From contig JAIXXF010000034.1 in assembly GCA_027490925.1 (NCBI GenBank), positions 62,001 to 126,000 on the forward strand: 64,000 nt of DNA. Reading direction: 5' to 3'. The position numbers and the translations under genes were made by a program. This stretch comes from Comamonadaceae bacterium (GTDB lineage Bacteria > Pseudomonadota > Gammaproteobacteria > Burkholderiales > Burkholderiaceae_C). A model generated the notes under the pieces. It was not told where the DNA came from. It made no database searches and saw only the letters and a list, made by a program, of their open reading frames with translations. Shown here in pieces: positions 9,440 through 19,711 of the stretch. Position 1 is the stretch's first letter, and every line of letters starts with the position of its first letter.

Positions 9440-11358
9440 GGACTCACATTGGGTTTTGGCGGAGGAGCAGAGAGCGTGGCTTCTGGCACCAACATTTGCA
9501 GAAGGCCAAGCGCCGCGGGAACATTGCGGTCCTCCAGAAACTGTTTGAGTTTGTTCAGAAATGGCTCCAGATCCGACCACGGCACAAAGCCCTCGCGCGC
9601 CTGCATGATGCGCGGGTGGGCGGTGGGTTGCGGATCGTTCCCAGTCAACAGCTCTTCGTAGAGTTTCTCCCCAGGCCGCAGACCGGTGACCACGATTTCG
9701 ATGTCTCCACCTGGATTGTCACTGTCGCGTACCGTCAGTCCGGACAACGTCACCATCTGTTTGGCCATGTCCATGACCTTCACCGGTGCGCCCATGTCCA
9801 ACACGTAGACCTCGCCGCCTTGTGCCATGGCACCCGCTTGCAAAACGAGCTGGGCGGCTTCAGAGATGGTCATGAAAAAACGGGTCACCGCCTCATGCGT
9901 CACGGTCACCGGTCCGCCACCTGCGATTTGTTGGCGAAACAGGGGCACCACGCTACCGCTTGATCCCAGCACGTTTCCGAATCGAACCATCGTCAACGCG
10001 GTTCGCCGGGCAGAGGTCATGGTTTCCTTTGCCGACAGCGCTTGGAGCACGATTTCGGCCAGCCGTTTGGACGCTCCCATCACATTGGTGGGTCGTACCG
10101 CTTTGTCCGTGGATACCAACACCACTTGGCGTATGCCTTGGTTGACAGCCTCTTGAGCCACATGCCAAGTGCCGATGACGTTGTTCTTCAGTCCCTCCAG
10201 CGGATTGGCTTCGACAATGGGCACATGCTTGTAGGCCGCTGCGTGGTAAACCGTGTCAGGCTGGTAGCGAAGGTACCAGGATCGAACCTGCCCCAGGTCG
10301 GTCACATTGCCCAACAAAGCGGTCACGGAACAAGTCAGCCGTTTCTGATGGATCAGCTGTTTTAAGTCTTGGTCGATTCGGTAAAGAGCGAACTCACTGT
10401 GGTCCAGTAATACCAAATGCTTGGGGTGCTCCTGCACGATTTGTCGACACAACTCGCTTCCGATGCTGCCGCCTGCGCCGGTGACCATCACTGTTTTGTC
10501 GTTTAAGCTGCCCGCCACGAGGTCGTGAATCGGTGGCACCGGGTCGCGGCCCAACAGGTCTTCAATGTCCAGCTCTCGGAAGTCCTGCAACGTCACTCTT
10601 CCGTTGGCCAGGTCGGACAAACCAGGCAGCGTGCGAACGTGGACAGGCACAGTGCGTAACTCATTGACGATCGCGCCGCGCCGGTCTTTGGGTGCGCTAG
10701 GCAATGCCAGCAAGATATCTGTGATTTGTTCTCTGACCACCACATCACGGACCCGCACTGGGTGGTGAACTGGAAAGCCGTTGATGTTTCGCCCCGCCTT
10801 GATGGGATCGTCGTCCACAAAGCCACACAACAAGAACTCAGCGCTGTCACCTAGTGCGGCCGCCGTCTGTACCCCTGCAGCCCCAGCCCCATAAATCAAC
10901 AGCTTTTTGACTTGCGAATTGCCCTTTCGTGTACCCCGCACCAGCCACGACTTAGCCATGCCGCGGCTCAGAACGACAAGCAGCAGGAATATCAGGGGCT
11001 GAGAAATCCCCAGGCTTCTCGGAATCGCCTCGAGGCCCAGAGCCTGTAAGCTCACCAGCAGGCTGATGAGTACCAAGCTATGTACAGCCACCGCCTTGGC
11101 GATGGTCTTGATAGCGGTCAATCCAGCGTATCGAAAAATCGTCTTGTACAGCCCCATGCGGTCGAACACCATCACCGCCAGCAGAGGGGCCAGCCCATAA
11201 ACCCACCATTGGCCGCCCTGCGGTAGGTGAAGGGTATCGAAACGCAAGGCGAACGCGACCCAAGTTGCCGTCAAGCACAAGACGGCGTCAAAGCTCGCCA
11301 CGACCGCGCGTTTGACGTTGCGCGGCCAACCCAACACGGCGTGGTTCAGGCCTCTCAC
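9436..11358 (-). CDS. Membrane-bound nucleotide-sugar 4,6-dehydratase (WbpM/PglF/CapD-type)
   Basis: This 640-residue protein fits the large WbpM class. Four to five membrane helices fill roughly residues 15-140. A Rossmann-like segment follows (KKLLIYGAGAAGVQTAAAL), then the catalytic SDR domain starting near residue 290 (VMVTGAGGSIGSELCRQI). The usual SDR tyrosine is replaced by methionine in TDKAVRPTNVMGASKRLAE near residue 426, the known Ser-Met-Lys arrangement of WbpM and PglF. It converts UDP-GlcNAc to UDP-4-keto-6-deoxy-GlcNAc. The start codon is GTG. It heads the glycan genes, 19 bp after the LON-domain gene. Confidence 0.93.
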   Translation of the reverse strand: MRGLNHAVLGWPRNVKRAVVASFDAVLCLTATWVAFALRFDTLHLPQGGQWWVYGLAPLLAVMVFDRMGLYKTIFRYAGLTAIKTIAKAVAVHSLVLISLLVSLQALGLEAIPRSLGISQPLIFLLLVVLSRGMAKSWLVRGTRKGNSQVKKLLIYGAGAAGVQTAAALGDSAEFLLCGFVDDDPIKAGRNINGFPVHHPVRVRDVVVREQITDILLALPSAPKDRRGAIVNELRTVPVHVRTLPGLSDLANGRVTLQDFRELDIEDLLGRDPVPPIHDLVAGSLNDKTVMVTGAGGSIGSELCRQIVQEHPKHLVLLDHSEFALYRIDQDLKQLIHQKRLTCSVTALLGNVTDLGQVRSWYLRYQPDTVYHAAAYKHVPIVEANPLEGLKNNVIGTWHVAQEAVNQGIRQVVLVSTDKAVRPTNVMGASKRLAEIVLQALSAKETMTSARRTALTMVRFGNVLGSSGSVVPLFRQQIAGGGPVTVTHEAVTRFFMTISEAAQLVLQAGAMAQGGEVYVLDMGAPVKVMDMAKQMVTLSGLTVRDSDNPGGDIEIVVTGLRPGEKLYEELLTGNDPQPTAHPRIMQAREGFVPWSDLEPFLNKLKQFLEDRNVPAALGLLQMLVPEATLSAPPPKPNVSP

Positions 11359-11377
11359 GATATTCGGTCCGGTGCCA

Positions 11378-12013
11378 CTACTCGGGGTCTTTGATTTGGT
11401 AATTCGCCAACAAATCGGTGACCAATTCCAGCCGCAGAAGTGGGTTGTCCAGCGACATCAGTCGCTGCTTCGTCTGTGCTGGCAGCGGCAGCAATTCACA
11501 CCAGCGGTTGGCCACCCAGCCACAGTCTGTTGGGCGGTAGGGCGGGGTCACGGGCCAATCCTCAGCAGGCAGGCTTTGCCGCTGCCAAGTTTCCAACAAC
11601 CGTTCGAGGGCTGCCGCGGTGGGGGCCAGGTCGGGAGGAACGGGTACCTCAGCGTCACGCGTGAGGGGGGTGGCATCGGCCACCCAAAGTCCGTGCTTAA
11701 GTTGTTCGCTCCGATCCACTTTGAAGCGTGTTGTCCCGTGGCAACGCACCAACAGGAGGCCAGGTTGGGGTTGCGACAAGTGGTCAATGGTGGCGAGCGT
11801 CCCCACGGAGTGAAACGCTTCAAGCTCCCCGGGGCGGCGAACTTCCTGCCCTTGCGTCAGCGCGACCACGCCAAACGGTGAGCCTGTCTGGTGGCATCGG
11901 CGCACCATGTCCAGGTAGCGCACCTCGAAGATGCGCAACGGCAGCACCCCGTCAGGGAATAACACCGTTCCGAGAGGGAACAGGGGCAGCTGAAACAAGG
12001 TCGTTGAAGGCAT
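11378..12013 (-). CDS. LON substrate-binding domain protein (peptidase S16-like, no protease domain)
   Basis: This is a 211-residue stand-alone LON N-terminal domain. LFQLPLFPLGTVLFPDGVLPLRIFEVRYLDMVRRC is the classic start of the domain, and GVVALTQGQE follows. The AAA+ and serine-protease parts of Lon are absent, which is normal for this family. The molecular role is unknown; such domains recognise protein substrates. The ATG at 12013 (MPSTTLFQL) is preferred to a start 16 codons upstream. It lies directly before the WbpM-like gene and may share its transcript, though it is widespread outside glycan islands. Confidence 0.9.
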   Translation of the reverse strand: MPSTTLFQLPLFPLGTVLFPDGVLPLRIFEVRYLDMVRRCHQTGSPFGVVALTQGQEVRRPGELEAFHSVGTLATIDHLSQPQPGLLLVRCHGTTRFKVDRSEQLKHGLWVADATPLTRDAEVPVPPDLAPTAAALERLLETWQRQSLPAEDWPVTPPYRPTDCGWVANRWCELLPLPAQTKQRLMSLDNPLLRLELVTDLLANYQIKDPE

Positions 12014-12049
12014 CAAAGTATCATCCCACGACCCATTCGCACTGCCCCT

Positions 12050-12619
12050 ATGCTGATCCAAATTTTTTCGTTACTGCTCGACGTTGTGGCCGGTCTGTTG
12101 GGGGGCGCATGCCTGCTGCGTTTGTATATGCAGCACCAACGCATTGGCATGGGGGGAGCGTCCGGTAACCCGCTGTCGCAGTTCATTTTTGCATTGACCG
12201 ATTGGCTGGTGTTGCCTCTTCGCCGTGTGGTCCCCTCCGTGGGGCGGTGGGACAGTGCGAGCCTGTTGGCCGCTTGGCTGGTGGAGTTGGCTCAGTTCGC
12301 TGTGCTTTGGTTGGTACTCGGCGCCCAAGGCAGTCTGTTGCCCCTGCCAGTGCTGGCCGTGTTCGGCACCCTGCGCTTGATGGTCTCCATGGCGATGGGT
12401 TTGTTGATCGTGCATGTGGTGTTGTCGTGGGTGCAGACCGACTCTCCCCTGGCACGGCTGATTGACCGCATGTGTGAGCCGGTGCTCCAGCCGCTTCGGC
12501 AAGCCTTGCCGCGGTTGGGTGGCATCGACTTGTCTCCGCTGGTGTTGGTGCTGCTCTTGCAGATCGCCACGATTGTGTTGGCCCACCTGCAAGCGGTGAC
12601 CATGGGCTCAGTGGCCTGA
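12050..12619 (+). CDS. YggT family membrane protein
   Basis: This 189-residue protein contains two YggT-type halves, each a pair of hydrophobic helices: about residues 5-25 and 75-95, then 105-130 and 160-185. The family signatures LSQFIFALTDWLVLPLRRVVPS and LIDRMCEPVLQPLRQALPRLGGIDLSPLVLVLLLQ are both present. YggT proteins are inner-membrane proteins linked loosely to osmotic tolerance and cell-division organisation; no reaction is known. It is divergent from the LON-domain gene (36 bp between starts) and convergent with accD. Confidence 0.9.
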   Translation: MLIQIFSLLLDVVAGLLGGACLLRLYMQHQRIGMGGASGNPLSQFIFALTDWLVLPLRRVVPSVGRWDSASLLAAWLVELAQFAVLWLVLGAQGSLLPLPVLAVFGTLRLMVSMAMGLLIVHVVLSWVQTDSPLARLIDRMCEPVLQPLRQALPRLGGIDLSPLVLVLLLQIATIVLAHLQAVTMGSVA

Positions 12620-12649
12620 CCCAGTGGCCACCCGGCTAGCCCGGCCGCG

Positions 12650-13522
12650 TCAGCTGACCGCGTCTGCGGGCAAACGCTGCAACATCGCCAAGGTGTTGGC
12701 GATGGTTTTGCGCAGTTCCCTGCGGTCGCAAATGAAATCCACGGCGCCTTTGGTTTGCAGGAATTCGGCGCGCTGAAAGCCTTCAGGCAGGGTGACGCGC
12801 ACCGTGCTTTCAATGACGCGCGGTCCCGCGAAACCGATCAATGCTTTCGGCTCGGCGATCACCACGTCACCCACGAAAGCGAACCCGGCAGACACCCCAC
12901 CCATCGTCGGGTCGGTCAATACGCTGATGTAGGGCAAGCCTTTTTTGGCCAGGCGCGTGAGTGCTGCATTGGTTTTGGCCATTTGCATCAGGCTGAGCAA
13001 ACCCTCCTGCATGCGGGCACCACCGGTGGCGGTGAAGCATATGAAGGGCACTTTCTGCTCGATTGCCGTCTCGACGCCACGCACAAAACGTTCGCCCACC
13101 ACCGACCCCATGCTGCCGCCCATGAAGTCGAACTCGAAGCATGCCACCACCACGTTGACGCTGAATACCGCCCCCCCCATCACGACCAGCGCATCGGTTT
13201 CGCCGGTGTTCTCCAGCGCTTCTTTCAAGCGCTCTGGGTATTTGCGGCTGTCTTTGAACTTGAGCGCGTCGACCGGGATCACCTCTTGTCCGATCTCATA
13301 ACGGCCTTCCGCATCCAAAAAAGCGTCCAGCCGAGCCCGCGCTCCGATGCGCAGGTGGTGGGTGCAGCTCGGACACACGTTCTGGTTTTGCTCCAAATCG
13401 GTTTTGTAAAGCACCGTTTCGCAGCTCGGGCACTTGACCCACAGGCCCTCCGGTACCGTTCGGCGCTCGGTCGGGTCAGTGGGTTGGATTTTCGGGGGCA
13501 GCAGTTTCTCAAGCCAGCTCAT
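12650..13522 (-). CDS. accD: Acetyl-CoA carboxylase carboxyltransferase subunit beta
   Basis: AccD forms the carboxyltransferase with AccA and makes malonyl-CoA for fatty-acid synthesis. The 290-residue product starts [13 protein letters not shown]. Its N-terminal zinc ribbon is visible as [23 protein letters not shown]. The crotonase-like core holds [20 protein letters not shown] and [16 protein letters not shown], the CoA and carboxybiotin-binding regions. It is the last gene of the leu-asd-fimV-truA-trp series, 31 bp after trpA, as is common in Burkholderiales. It converges on the YggT gene with 30 bp between stops. Confidence 0.97.
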   Translation of the reverse strand: MSWLEKLLPPKIQPTDPTERRTVPEGLWVKCPSCETVLYKTDLEQNQNVCPSCTHHLRIGARARLDAFLDAEGRYEIGQEVIPVDALKFKDSRKYPERLKEALENTGETDALVVMGGAVFSVNVVVACFEFDFMGGSMGSVVGERFVRGVETAIEQKVPFICFTATGGARMQEGLLSLMQMAKTNAALTRLAKKGLPYISVLTDPTMGGVSAGFAFVGDVVIAEPKALIGFAGPRVIESTVRVTLPEGFQRAEFLQTKGAVDFICDRRELRKTIANTLAMLQRLPADAVS

Positions 13523-13553
13523 GCGGGAATCTCCAGGGTGTGGGTTGTCGGCA

Positions 13554-14363
13554 TTATGAATCCAGCGCCAGGCGGATTTCGCGCAGGAACGCGGCCGCTG
13601 TGGGCACCACTCGGTCCTCGCTCTGGGCGTCAATCAGCTGGATGATCTTGCTGCCGATGACCACCGCATCGGCGACCGCGCCAATCGCCTTGGCCGTGAC
13701 CGCATCTCGGATACCAAACCCCACGCCCACCGGTACATGCACGTGTTGGCGGATGCGTGGCAGCATGGCCGCCACCGCGTCCACATCCAGCGTGCCCGCG
13801 CCTGTTACCCCTTTCAGCGACACGTAATACACATAACCGCTCGCTACCTTTTGAATTTGCGCCATGCGCGCTTCGGTGCTGGTGGGGGCCAGCAGAAAGA
13901 TGAGGTCCATCTGATGGGCGCGGAGTTTGGCGGCGAAGGCCTCGCACTCTTCAGGCGGATAGTCCACCACCAACACGCCGTCCACCCCAGCTGCTGCGGC
14001 GTCGCGAATGAACGCGTCGCTGCCATGTTTGATGTCGTAGCGCTCCAGCGGGTTGGCATAACCCATCAGAACCACAGGCGTGGTGCGGTTGTGTGCACGG
14101 AAGGCCCGTACCATGTCCAAGACTTGTGTCAGCCCGATACCGAAGGCCAGCGCTTTCTCACCAGCCAGTTGGATCACCGGACCGTCTGCACTGGGGTCTG
14201 AGAACGGAACGCCCAATTCGATGATGTCTGCGCCCGCGTCCACCATGCCCTGCATCAAGCTGGGTGTGATGCCAGGGAACGGGAAGCCAGCGGTCACGTA
14301 CGGGATCAGGGCCTTTCGCCCTTGAGACTGCAGCGTCTTCAGTGTGGAGGCGATTCGGCTCAT
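13554..14363 (-). CDS. trpA: Tryptophan synthase alpha subunit
   Basis: TrpA cleaves indole-3-glycerol phosphate and passes indole to TrpB. The 269-residue length is normal. Both catalytic acids are in view: the Glu of [13 protein letters not shown] and the Asp of [11 protein letters not shown]. The phosphate-binding segment is [17 protein letters not shown]. The ATG at 14363 overlaps the trpB stop by 4 bp, consistent with coupled translation of the two subunits. The next gene downstream is accD. Confidence 0.97.
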   Translation of the reverse strand: MSRIASTLKTLQSQGRKALIPYVTAGFPFPGITPSLMQGMVDAGADIIELGVPFSDPSADGPVIQLAGEKALAFGIGLTQVLDMVRAFRAHNRTTPVVLMGYANPLERYDIKHGSDAFIRDAAAAGVDGVLVVDYPPEECEAFAAKLRAHQMDLIFLLAPTSTEARMAQIQKVASGYVYYVSLKGVTGAGTLDVDAVAAMLPRIRQHVHVPVGVGFGIRDAVTAKAIGAVADAVVIGSKIIQLIDAQSEDRVVPTAAAFLREIRLALDS

Positions 14364-15637
14364 CGGGTCACCACCTGTATCGTTTGCTCCATATCTCCCC
14401 CTTTGACAGACTGCCCTCGGCAGCTCGGGCGGCAGTAGAAGTCGGCATTGCTCAGGTCAGCGACGGTGCCAATGTCCTTGTCGCCGCGCCCAGAAAGGTT
14501 CACCAGAATCGACTGATCGGGCCTCAGGGTCTTGGCGAGTTTCATCGCATGTGCGATGGCGTGGCTGGACTCGAGCGCGGGAATGATGCCTTCTGTTCGG
14601 CACAAGTAGTGGAATGCAGCCAGGGCTTCGCTGTCGGTGACGCCAACGTATTCGGCCCGACCGGTGTCTTTGAGGAAAGCGTGCTCTGGGCCCACGCCAG
14701 GGTAGTCCAAACCTGCGCTGATGCTGTGGGTTTCGGTCACTTGCCCATCGTCGTTTTGCAAAACATAGGTGCGGTTGCCGTGCAGCACCCCCGGCAGACC
14801 GCGTTGCAGGGACGCCGAGTGCTTTCCGCTGTCAATGCCTTCCCCCGCCGCTTCCACGCCGATCAAGCGCGTCCCAGTGTGGTTGATATAGGGGTAGAAG
14901 ATACCCATCGCGTTGCTGCCACCGCCCACGCAAGCAATGACCGCATCGGGTTGCGGCCCGCCGGTGAACTCGGGCATCTGGGCCAAACATTCCTCACCGA
15001 TCACGCTTTGAAAGTCTCGCACCATCATGGGATAGGGGTGTGGCCCCGCCACGGTACCGATGATGTAGAACGTGTTGTCTACATTGGCCACCCAGTCCCG
15101 CATGGCTTCGTTCAGCGCGTCTTTTAAAGTTTTGCTGCCCGAGGTGACCGGTACCACCGTGGCACCCAGCAATTTCATTCGGTAGACGTTGGGGCTTTGG
15201 CGTTTGACGTCTTCGCTGCCCATGTACACGACGCATTCCAGTCCGTACCGCGCACAGATGGTGGCCGTGGCCACACCGTGCTGGCCCGCTCCAGTTTCGG
15301 CAATCACCCGCGGTTTGCCCATGCGTTTGGCCAACATGGCTTGGCCGATGGTGTTGTTGATTTTGTGGGCACCGGTGTGGTTCAGATCTTCCCGCTTGAG
15401 GTAAATCTGCGCACCACCCTGCTCACGGCTCATGCGGGCGGCGTGGTACACCGGAGACGGCCGGCCCACAAAGTGTTTCAGTTCGGACCGAAATTCGGCC
15501 ATGAACACCGGGTCGTGTTGGTACTTGGCGTAGGCCTCGCGCAGCTCATTGATCGCGTGGGTCAGCGTTTCGCTGACGAAGCTGCCGCCGTAGACGCCGA
15601 AGTGACCGCTGGGGTCGGGTTGCTGGTAAGTGTTCAT
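14360..15637 (-). CDS. trpB: Tryptophan synthase beta subunit
   Basis: TrpB is the PLP enzyme that joins indole and serine to make tryptophan. The PLP lysine lies in [15 protein letters not shown], the phosphate cup in [10 protein letters not shown] and the late loop in [11 protein letters not shown]. At 425 residues it is slightly longer than usual because the C-terminus runs past SVKGGD by about 11 residues ([10 protein letters not shown]) into the start of trpA. That tail is probably a by-product of the 4-bp overlap. It lies 42 bp after trpF on the same strand. Confidence 0.97.
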   Translation of the reverse strand: MNTYQQPDPSGHFGVYGGSFVSETLTHAINELREAYAKYQHDPVFMAEFRSELKHFVGRPSPVYHAARMSREQGGAQIYLKREDLNHTGAHKINNTIGQAMLAKRMGKPRVIAETGAGQHGVATATICARYGLECVVYMGSEDVKRQSPNVYRMKLLGATVVPVTSGSKTLKDALNEAMRDWVANVDNTFYIIGTVAGPHPYPMMVRDFQSVIGEECLAQMPEFTGGPQPDAVIACVGGGSNAMGIFYPYINHTGTRLIGVEAAGEGIDSGKHSASLQRGLPGVLHGNRTYVLQNDDGQVTETHSISAGLDYPGVGPEHAFLKDTGRAEYVGVTDSEALAAFHYLCRTEGIIPALESSHAIAHAMKLAKTLRPDQSILVNLSGRGDKDIGTVADLSNADFYCRPSCRGQSVKGGDMEQTIQVVTR

Positions 15638-15679
15638 GGGGCCTGCTGAGAGCCCCCACAGTTGACGGGTGAGGGCGGT

Positions 15680-16351
15680 TTATGGAGGGGCGTTGTCGGC
15701 AGCCCGCACGGCCGCTACGAACGACTGGATCAATTCGGCGCTTTTGATGCCCTTGGCCACCTCGACGCCTGAACTCACATCAACGGCCAATTGCTGACAA
15801 CGGGGCCGCAGTGCGCGAATGCCGTCGCCCACGTTTACAGGCGTGAGTCCACCACTCAAGACGAGGTGAGCGCCGACGCTTGGAGGTAGCAGTGACCAAT
15901 TGAACACCTTGCCGCCGCCACCGAACCCGTCGACGTGGGCGTCGAGCAAGATGGCCTGAGCGTTTGAATAAAGTGACGCGTATTTTACAAGGTCGAACCC
16001 CGCGGCGGCCTCTCCCAAAGGGATCCGGGCAGCGCGCAGGTAGGGCTGTGAACCATGGCCAGCCGACGCGTCGCAGACCGCAGGCGATTCATCGCCGTGG
16101 AATTGCAGCAACGCGTGGGGCATGGCAGCCGATAACGCCCTGACCCGTTGTGGCTCTTCATTCACCACCAGCAATACTGGCACCACAAACGGCGGCAAAC
16201 GGCTGGCCAGTGCTTGCGCCCGTTCAATGCTGACGTGGCGTGGGCTCTTTGGGTAAAGCACGAAACCGACCGCATCTGCCCCGGCCATCACCGCTGCGTC
16301 CACGTCCTGTTCGCGAGTCAGGCCACAAATCTTGATCCGGGTGCGTGTCAT
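15680..16351 (-). CDS. trpF: Phosphoribosylanthranilate isomerase
   Basis: TrpF converts phosphoribosylanthranilate to CdRP in tryptophan synthesis. The 223-residue TIM barrel starts [20 protein letters not shown], with the catalytic Cys in [23 protein letters not shown] carries the catalytic Asp and phosphate loop, and [13 protein letters not shown] the second phosphate site. I use the ATG at 16351, which overlaps the truA stop by 4 bp, over a TTG three codons upstream. The truA-trpF-trpB-trpA order puts tRNA modification and Trp synthesis on one transcript. Confidence 0.96.
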   Translation of the reverse strand: MTRTRIKICGLTREQDVDAAVMAGADAVGFVLYPKSPRHVSIERAQALASRLPPFVVPVLLVVNEEPQRVRALSAAMPHALLQFHGDESPAVCDASAGHGSQPYLRAARIPLGEAAAGFDLVKYASLYSNAQAILLDAHVDGFGGGGKVFNWSLLPPSVGAHLVLSGGLTPVNVGDGIRALRPRCQQLAVDVSSGVEVAKGIKSAELIQSFVAAVRAADNAPP

Positions 16352-17145
16352 GGCAACCAATCATACGCAGGGGCCCGGGTTGGCAGACCCCAATGGCCTT
16401 CGTAGACGGGGCCAAGGAAGTAAAGGCCGTCTGGAGAAAACGTGGGGGCGGCCGCGTCGCGGTCTCTCGCAGCCAGCACCGAACCGACCCAATCCGCAGG
16501 CTGGGCGCCCTGGCCCACTGCCAACAGGCACCCCATGAGGTTGCGGATCATGTGGTGCAAGAATGCGTTGGCTTCGAAGTCAAAGCGCCAGTAAGAGGAG
16601 CCCAAGCCGCCCGAACGCTGGTGAATGTCGAGTCGGTACAGGGTTTTGACCGGTGACTTTGCTTGGCACGACGACGCGCGAAAAGAGGTGAAGTCGTGCT
16701 CTCCGAGCAGGCGCTGGGCGGCTTGGCGCATCGCTCCGCCGTCCAACGTCCGGAACACCCAGCCCACCCGACCCGCCTCCACGCTGGGGCGCACCGGCGA
16801 TTCGAGCAAGACGTAGCTGTACCGCCGGGCGATCGCGCTGGCGCGGGCATGGAATGCGTCTGGCACCGGCTGTGCCCACTGCACAGCGATGTCCGGTGGC
16901 AAAAATCGGTTGGTGCCGCGCACCCAGGAGGCAGCTTCGCGCTGCACGTCGGTGTCGAAATGCACGACTTGCATGAGCCCGTGCACGCCGGCATCGGTGC
17001 GCCCGGCGCACAGTGTGGTGATGGGCCGGGTGGCGAATTGCCCGAGCGCCCTCTCCAGTTGATCTTGAACCGTTTGCCCGCTGAGTTGGCTTTGCCAACC
17101 TTGGTAAGCCGAACCGTTGTAGCTGATGCCGAGGGCGACGCGCAA
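16348..17145 (-). CDS. truA: tRNA pseudouridine(38-40) synthase
   Basis: TruA makes pseudouridine in the anticodon stem-loop of many tRNAs. The 265-residue protein starts [19 protein letters not shown]. The catalytic aspartate lies in [19 protein letters not shown] near residue 52. ARRYSYVL and [15 protein letters not shown] are the later conserved blocks. The N-terminus that fits the family places the start at a TTG codon at 17145; no in-frame ATG or GTG is better placed. The gene follows fimV by 12 bp. Confidence 0.94.
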   Translation of the reverse strand: MRVALGISYNGSAYQGWQSQLSGQTVQDQLERALGQFATRPITTLCAGRTDAGVHGLMQVVHFDTDVQREAASWVRGTNRFLPPDIAVQWAQPVPDAFHARASAIARRYSYVLLESPVRPSVEAGRVGWVFRTLDGGAMRQAAQRLLGEHDFTSFRASSCQAKSPVKTLYRLDIHQRSGGLGSSYWRFDFEANAFLHHMIRNLMGCLLAVGQGAQPADWVGSVLAARDRDAAAPTFSPDGLYFLGPVYEGHWGLPTRAPAYDWLP

Positions 17146-17157
17146 GGCGGCACCCGC

Positions 17158-19533
17158 TCAGCGCAGGCTGGTCAGCAGTTGCTGAGCGCGCACTTTCAAA
17201 TCGCCAGTGGCTTCCGCCAACACCTCTTGTGCCAGCGCCCGCGCGCCTTCGTCGTCACCGATCGCCATGAACTCCTTGGCGAGCTCCAGCTTCACGCCCA
17301 GGCGCTCCGGCGAGGCGGCGACACCGCTCGGCGTTGCGGTGGGCACGCTGGCGGGAATGTCGAGTTGGTCGAGCTTGAAATCCAACATTTCCAACGGCTC
17401 CACCTTGGGTTCGCCTCTGGGTTCGGCGGCGAGGGGCGCAGCCGCTGGCGCTGCGGTGCTGCGCTGGTCGTTGCTCGGTGACAACCCGATGTCCAGTTCC
17501 AGCGGGGGGAGTTCCACTGCGGGCGGCGTTGCAGGCCCCGCTTGGGCCGCTGCAGGCCGCAGGGGTTCGGAGGGCACGATCCGGTCGGGTGTTGCCGCCA
17601 GAGGTGCCGCTGTGGGTTCCAAAGGCTTGGGTTTATTGGGCCGCAAGGCTTCGATGTGTGCCCAGTCGGCACCGTTGCGCTGGGTGAGGGCCCCCACCTG
17701 GTTGGCAGTGGCTTCAAAAGAAACCATGTCCCTGCGCTTGGCGTAAATCTCTGCCAATTTCAGGTGCACCGGCACACGGTTGGGCTGAATGCGCAGGGCT
17801 TCCTTCAGGATCTCTTCCGCCTGGACGTCGCGGCCATAAGCCAGGTAAACCTCGGCCTCCACCACAGGGTCGACGTCCGAGGCGGCGTCCAACTGGCTTG
17901 GCGAGAACCCCATGGTCGAGTCGCCCACATCCTTGTCACGGGTGTCGATGCGCTGCCCGCCCATCGGGCCGTAGACTGGCTCCGCTTGCATCATGCTGTC
18001 CATGAAGGCGGTGGGGCGGCTGTCTCGCCGACGTCGTCGGGCACGGACCAGGGCCAGACCGAGCAGCGCCACCAACAAGGCACCCAGGCCAAGCAGCGCT
18101 TCTTTGCCTTCCAATGCGCCCGCCAGATCAAAGTCTGCGGCTTTGGGTTCGGATGCCTTCGCGCCCGCTGGGGCGACACTGCTGGCCGGGGCGGGCGAGC
18201 TGGCGGCTGGCACCGCGGCGCTCGCGGGGGGCGAGGGGGCCTCGGTCGGCGCGGACGCGGACACAGCCGGGGAAGAAGCAGCGACCGACGCCGCAGGTGC
18301 GGCTGGCACCGTCAGGCCAGTCAGGCCAGGTGCACTGGCTGCAGCAGACGCCGCGGCGCCGACCGCTGCCGCTGCGGGAAGCCCGGCGGGCGATTGTGCC
18401 GACAGCTTGTTCAGGTCATCCACGTTTTTGTTCAGCTCCGCCACCCGGTTCGTGGCTTCCTGGGCCGCGCGGGCTTTGGCCAACGCCTCTTCGGGAGAGG
18501 CTTTGCCCGAATTGGCTAACCCGCCTTTTGACAGCTGCAATTTGTCTGCTGGCGCGTTCGCCCCTGGTTTGTCGGTGACCCTTGCCTCCAATTTGCCAGT
18601 GGCTTGACGGCCTGGTTCGCCCACGGCGCGTGTTGTCACGTTGCTCGCCAGCTTGGTCTTGTACGAGCCGAAGTCGCGGCTTTGGGCGGCGATCGTTTGT
18701 CTGGCCTGCGCGGGCGGTGTTGATGCTGCCTGCGACCGACTCGGCACATTCAATACCGCGCCTGCGCGCAAGCGATTGACGTTGTTGTCAATGAATGCGT
18801 CGGGGTTGGCATTCAGCATGGCCACCAGCATTTGATCGAGGGACACTGCGGCGGGCTTGGTGGCGGCGGCGATGCGGCCAGCCGTGTCGCCCGGTTTGAC
18901 CACCACCTGCTTCGGCGCCGCTGCCTGTTTTGGCGTGGGCACCCTGCTTGGCCGCGGCTGAAGCTTGGGCGTAACGGCGAGCGATGGGGTGCCCCTGCGC
19001 GCTGGTCTTGTGTCGGGTGTGACAAAGGGAACAACGGGTTGCGGAACGGCGGGCCCTGACCTCGCCGCTTCCGCCTTCAGTGTCGGGGGGTCCAGCAACA
19101 AGGTGTAGTCGCGGGAAATCTTGCCGTTGGCCCAATTGGCTTCGAGGATGAGGTCCAGAAAGGGCTCGGTGACCGGTTTGGTGGTGGTCAGCACCAAGGC
19201 GGCCCGGCCATCACCCCGCTGCTCAAAGGCGATGCGGAGATTGGTCAGGTTGCTGTTGTAGTCGATGCCGGCGACCTTGAACGCTTCGGGCGGGGCGAGC
19301 GTGGCTTTGAGGCTGGCCGCTTCGTCGGCCGTGATGTCCGTGATCGCCACTTCGGCCCGCAAGGGCTCCCCAAGGGCCGACTGAACAGACAGTCTGCCCA
19401 GAGATAACGCTTGCGCTTGTCCCCAAGCCAGGGCCAGGGCCAGGGCCACGGCGCCCAAGCGCCAAGGGCGGTCTGGGAGATTTGCCAGGGCAGGTGGGGC
19501 GTGGCGGGGGGGTTGGGAAATGAATGGGGTCAT
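17158..19533 (-). CDS. fimV: FimV/HubP-like polar-localisation protein
   Basis: FimV is a large inner-membrane protein that organises the cell pole and type IV pilus/twitching functions. The 791-residue product has an N-terminal hydrophobic signal segment (LGAVALALALAWGQAQA), then the FimV N-terminal domain ALSLGRLSVQSALGEPLRAEV. A LysM-like domain follows at about residues 205-265 (QVVVKPGDTAGRIAA), then a long Ala/Pro/Ser-rich region. One membrane span sits at about 479-498 before RARRRRR, and the acidic cytoplasmic tail has TPR-like repeats and the C-terminal FimV helix (VKLELAKEFMAIGDDEGA). I start at the ATG at 19533. Confidence 0.93.
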   Translation of the reverse strand: MTPFISQPPRHAPPALANLPDRPWRLGAVALALALAWGQAQALSLGRLSVQSALGEPLRAEVAITDITADEAASLKATLAPPEAFKVAGIDYNSNLTNLRIAFEQRGDGRAALVLTTTKPVTEPFLDLILEANWANGKISRDYTLLLDPPTLKAEAARSGPAVPQPVVPFVTPDTRPARRGTPSLAVTPKLQPRPSRVPTPKQAAAPKQVVVKPGDTAGRIAAATKPAAVSLDQMLVAMLNANPDAFIDNNVNRLRAGAVLNVPSRSQAASTPPAQARQTIAAQSRDFGSYKTKLASNVTTRAVGEPGRQATGKLEARVTDKPGANAPADKLQLSKGGLANSGKASPEEALAKARAAQEATNRVAELNKNVDDLNKLSAQSPAGLPAAAAVGAAASAAASAPGLTGLTVPAAPAASVAASSPAVSASAPTEAPSPPASAAVPAASSPAPASSVAPAGAKASEPKAADFDLAGALEGKEALLGLGALLVALLGLALVRARRRRRDSRPTAFMDSMMQAEPVYGPMGGQRIDTRDKDVGDSTMGFSPSQLDAASDVDPVVEAEVYLAYGRDVQAEEILKEALRIQPNRVPVHLKLAEIYAKRRDMVSFEATANQVGALTQRNGADWAHIEALRPNKPKPLEPTAAPLAATPDRIVPSEPLRPAAAQAGPATPPAVELPPLELDIGLSPSNDQRSTAAPAAAPLAAEPRGEPKVEPLEMLDFKLDQLDIPASVPTATPSGVAASPERLGVKLELAKEFMAIGDDEGARALAQEVLAEATGDLKVRAQQLLTSLR

Positions 19534-19711
19534 GGGCTTTTGTGGCGGCTGGCGGTCAACGGCATTGATTCGACAACGTACCGAGATTGTGACGAGTTCC
19601 GGTGTGTCCTTAGCAAATCGTTTACACCGATGGTAAGCCTTGCGTGCCCAGCGCAGTGGCCAATCGGTAAGGCGTCGGTGCCACACAACACCGACGCCTC
19701 GCACTGCAGGC

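Noticed and set aside
14360-14400. Possible frameshift at the end of trpB, because the protein is longer than usual
   Set aside because: The family ending is intact up to SVKGGD. The extra 11 residues are explained by the 4-bp overlap with trpA.
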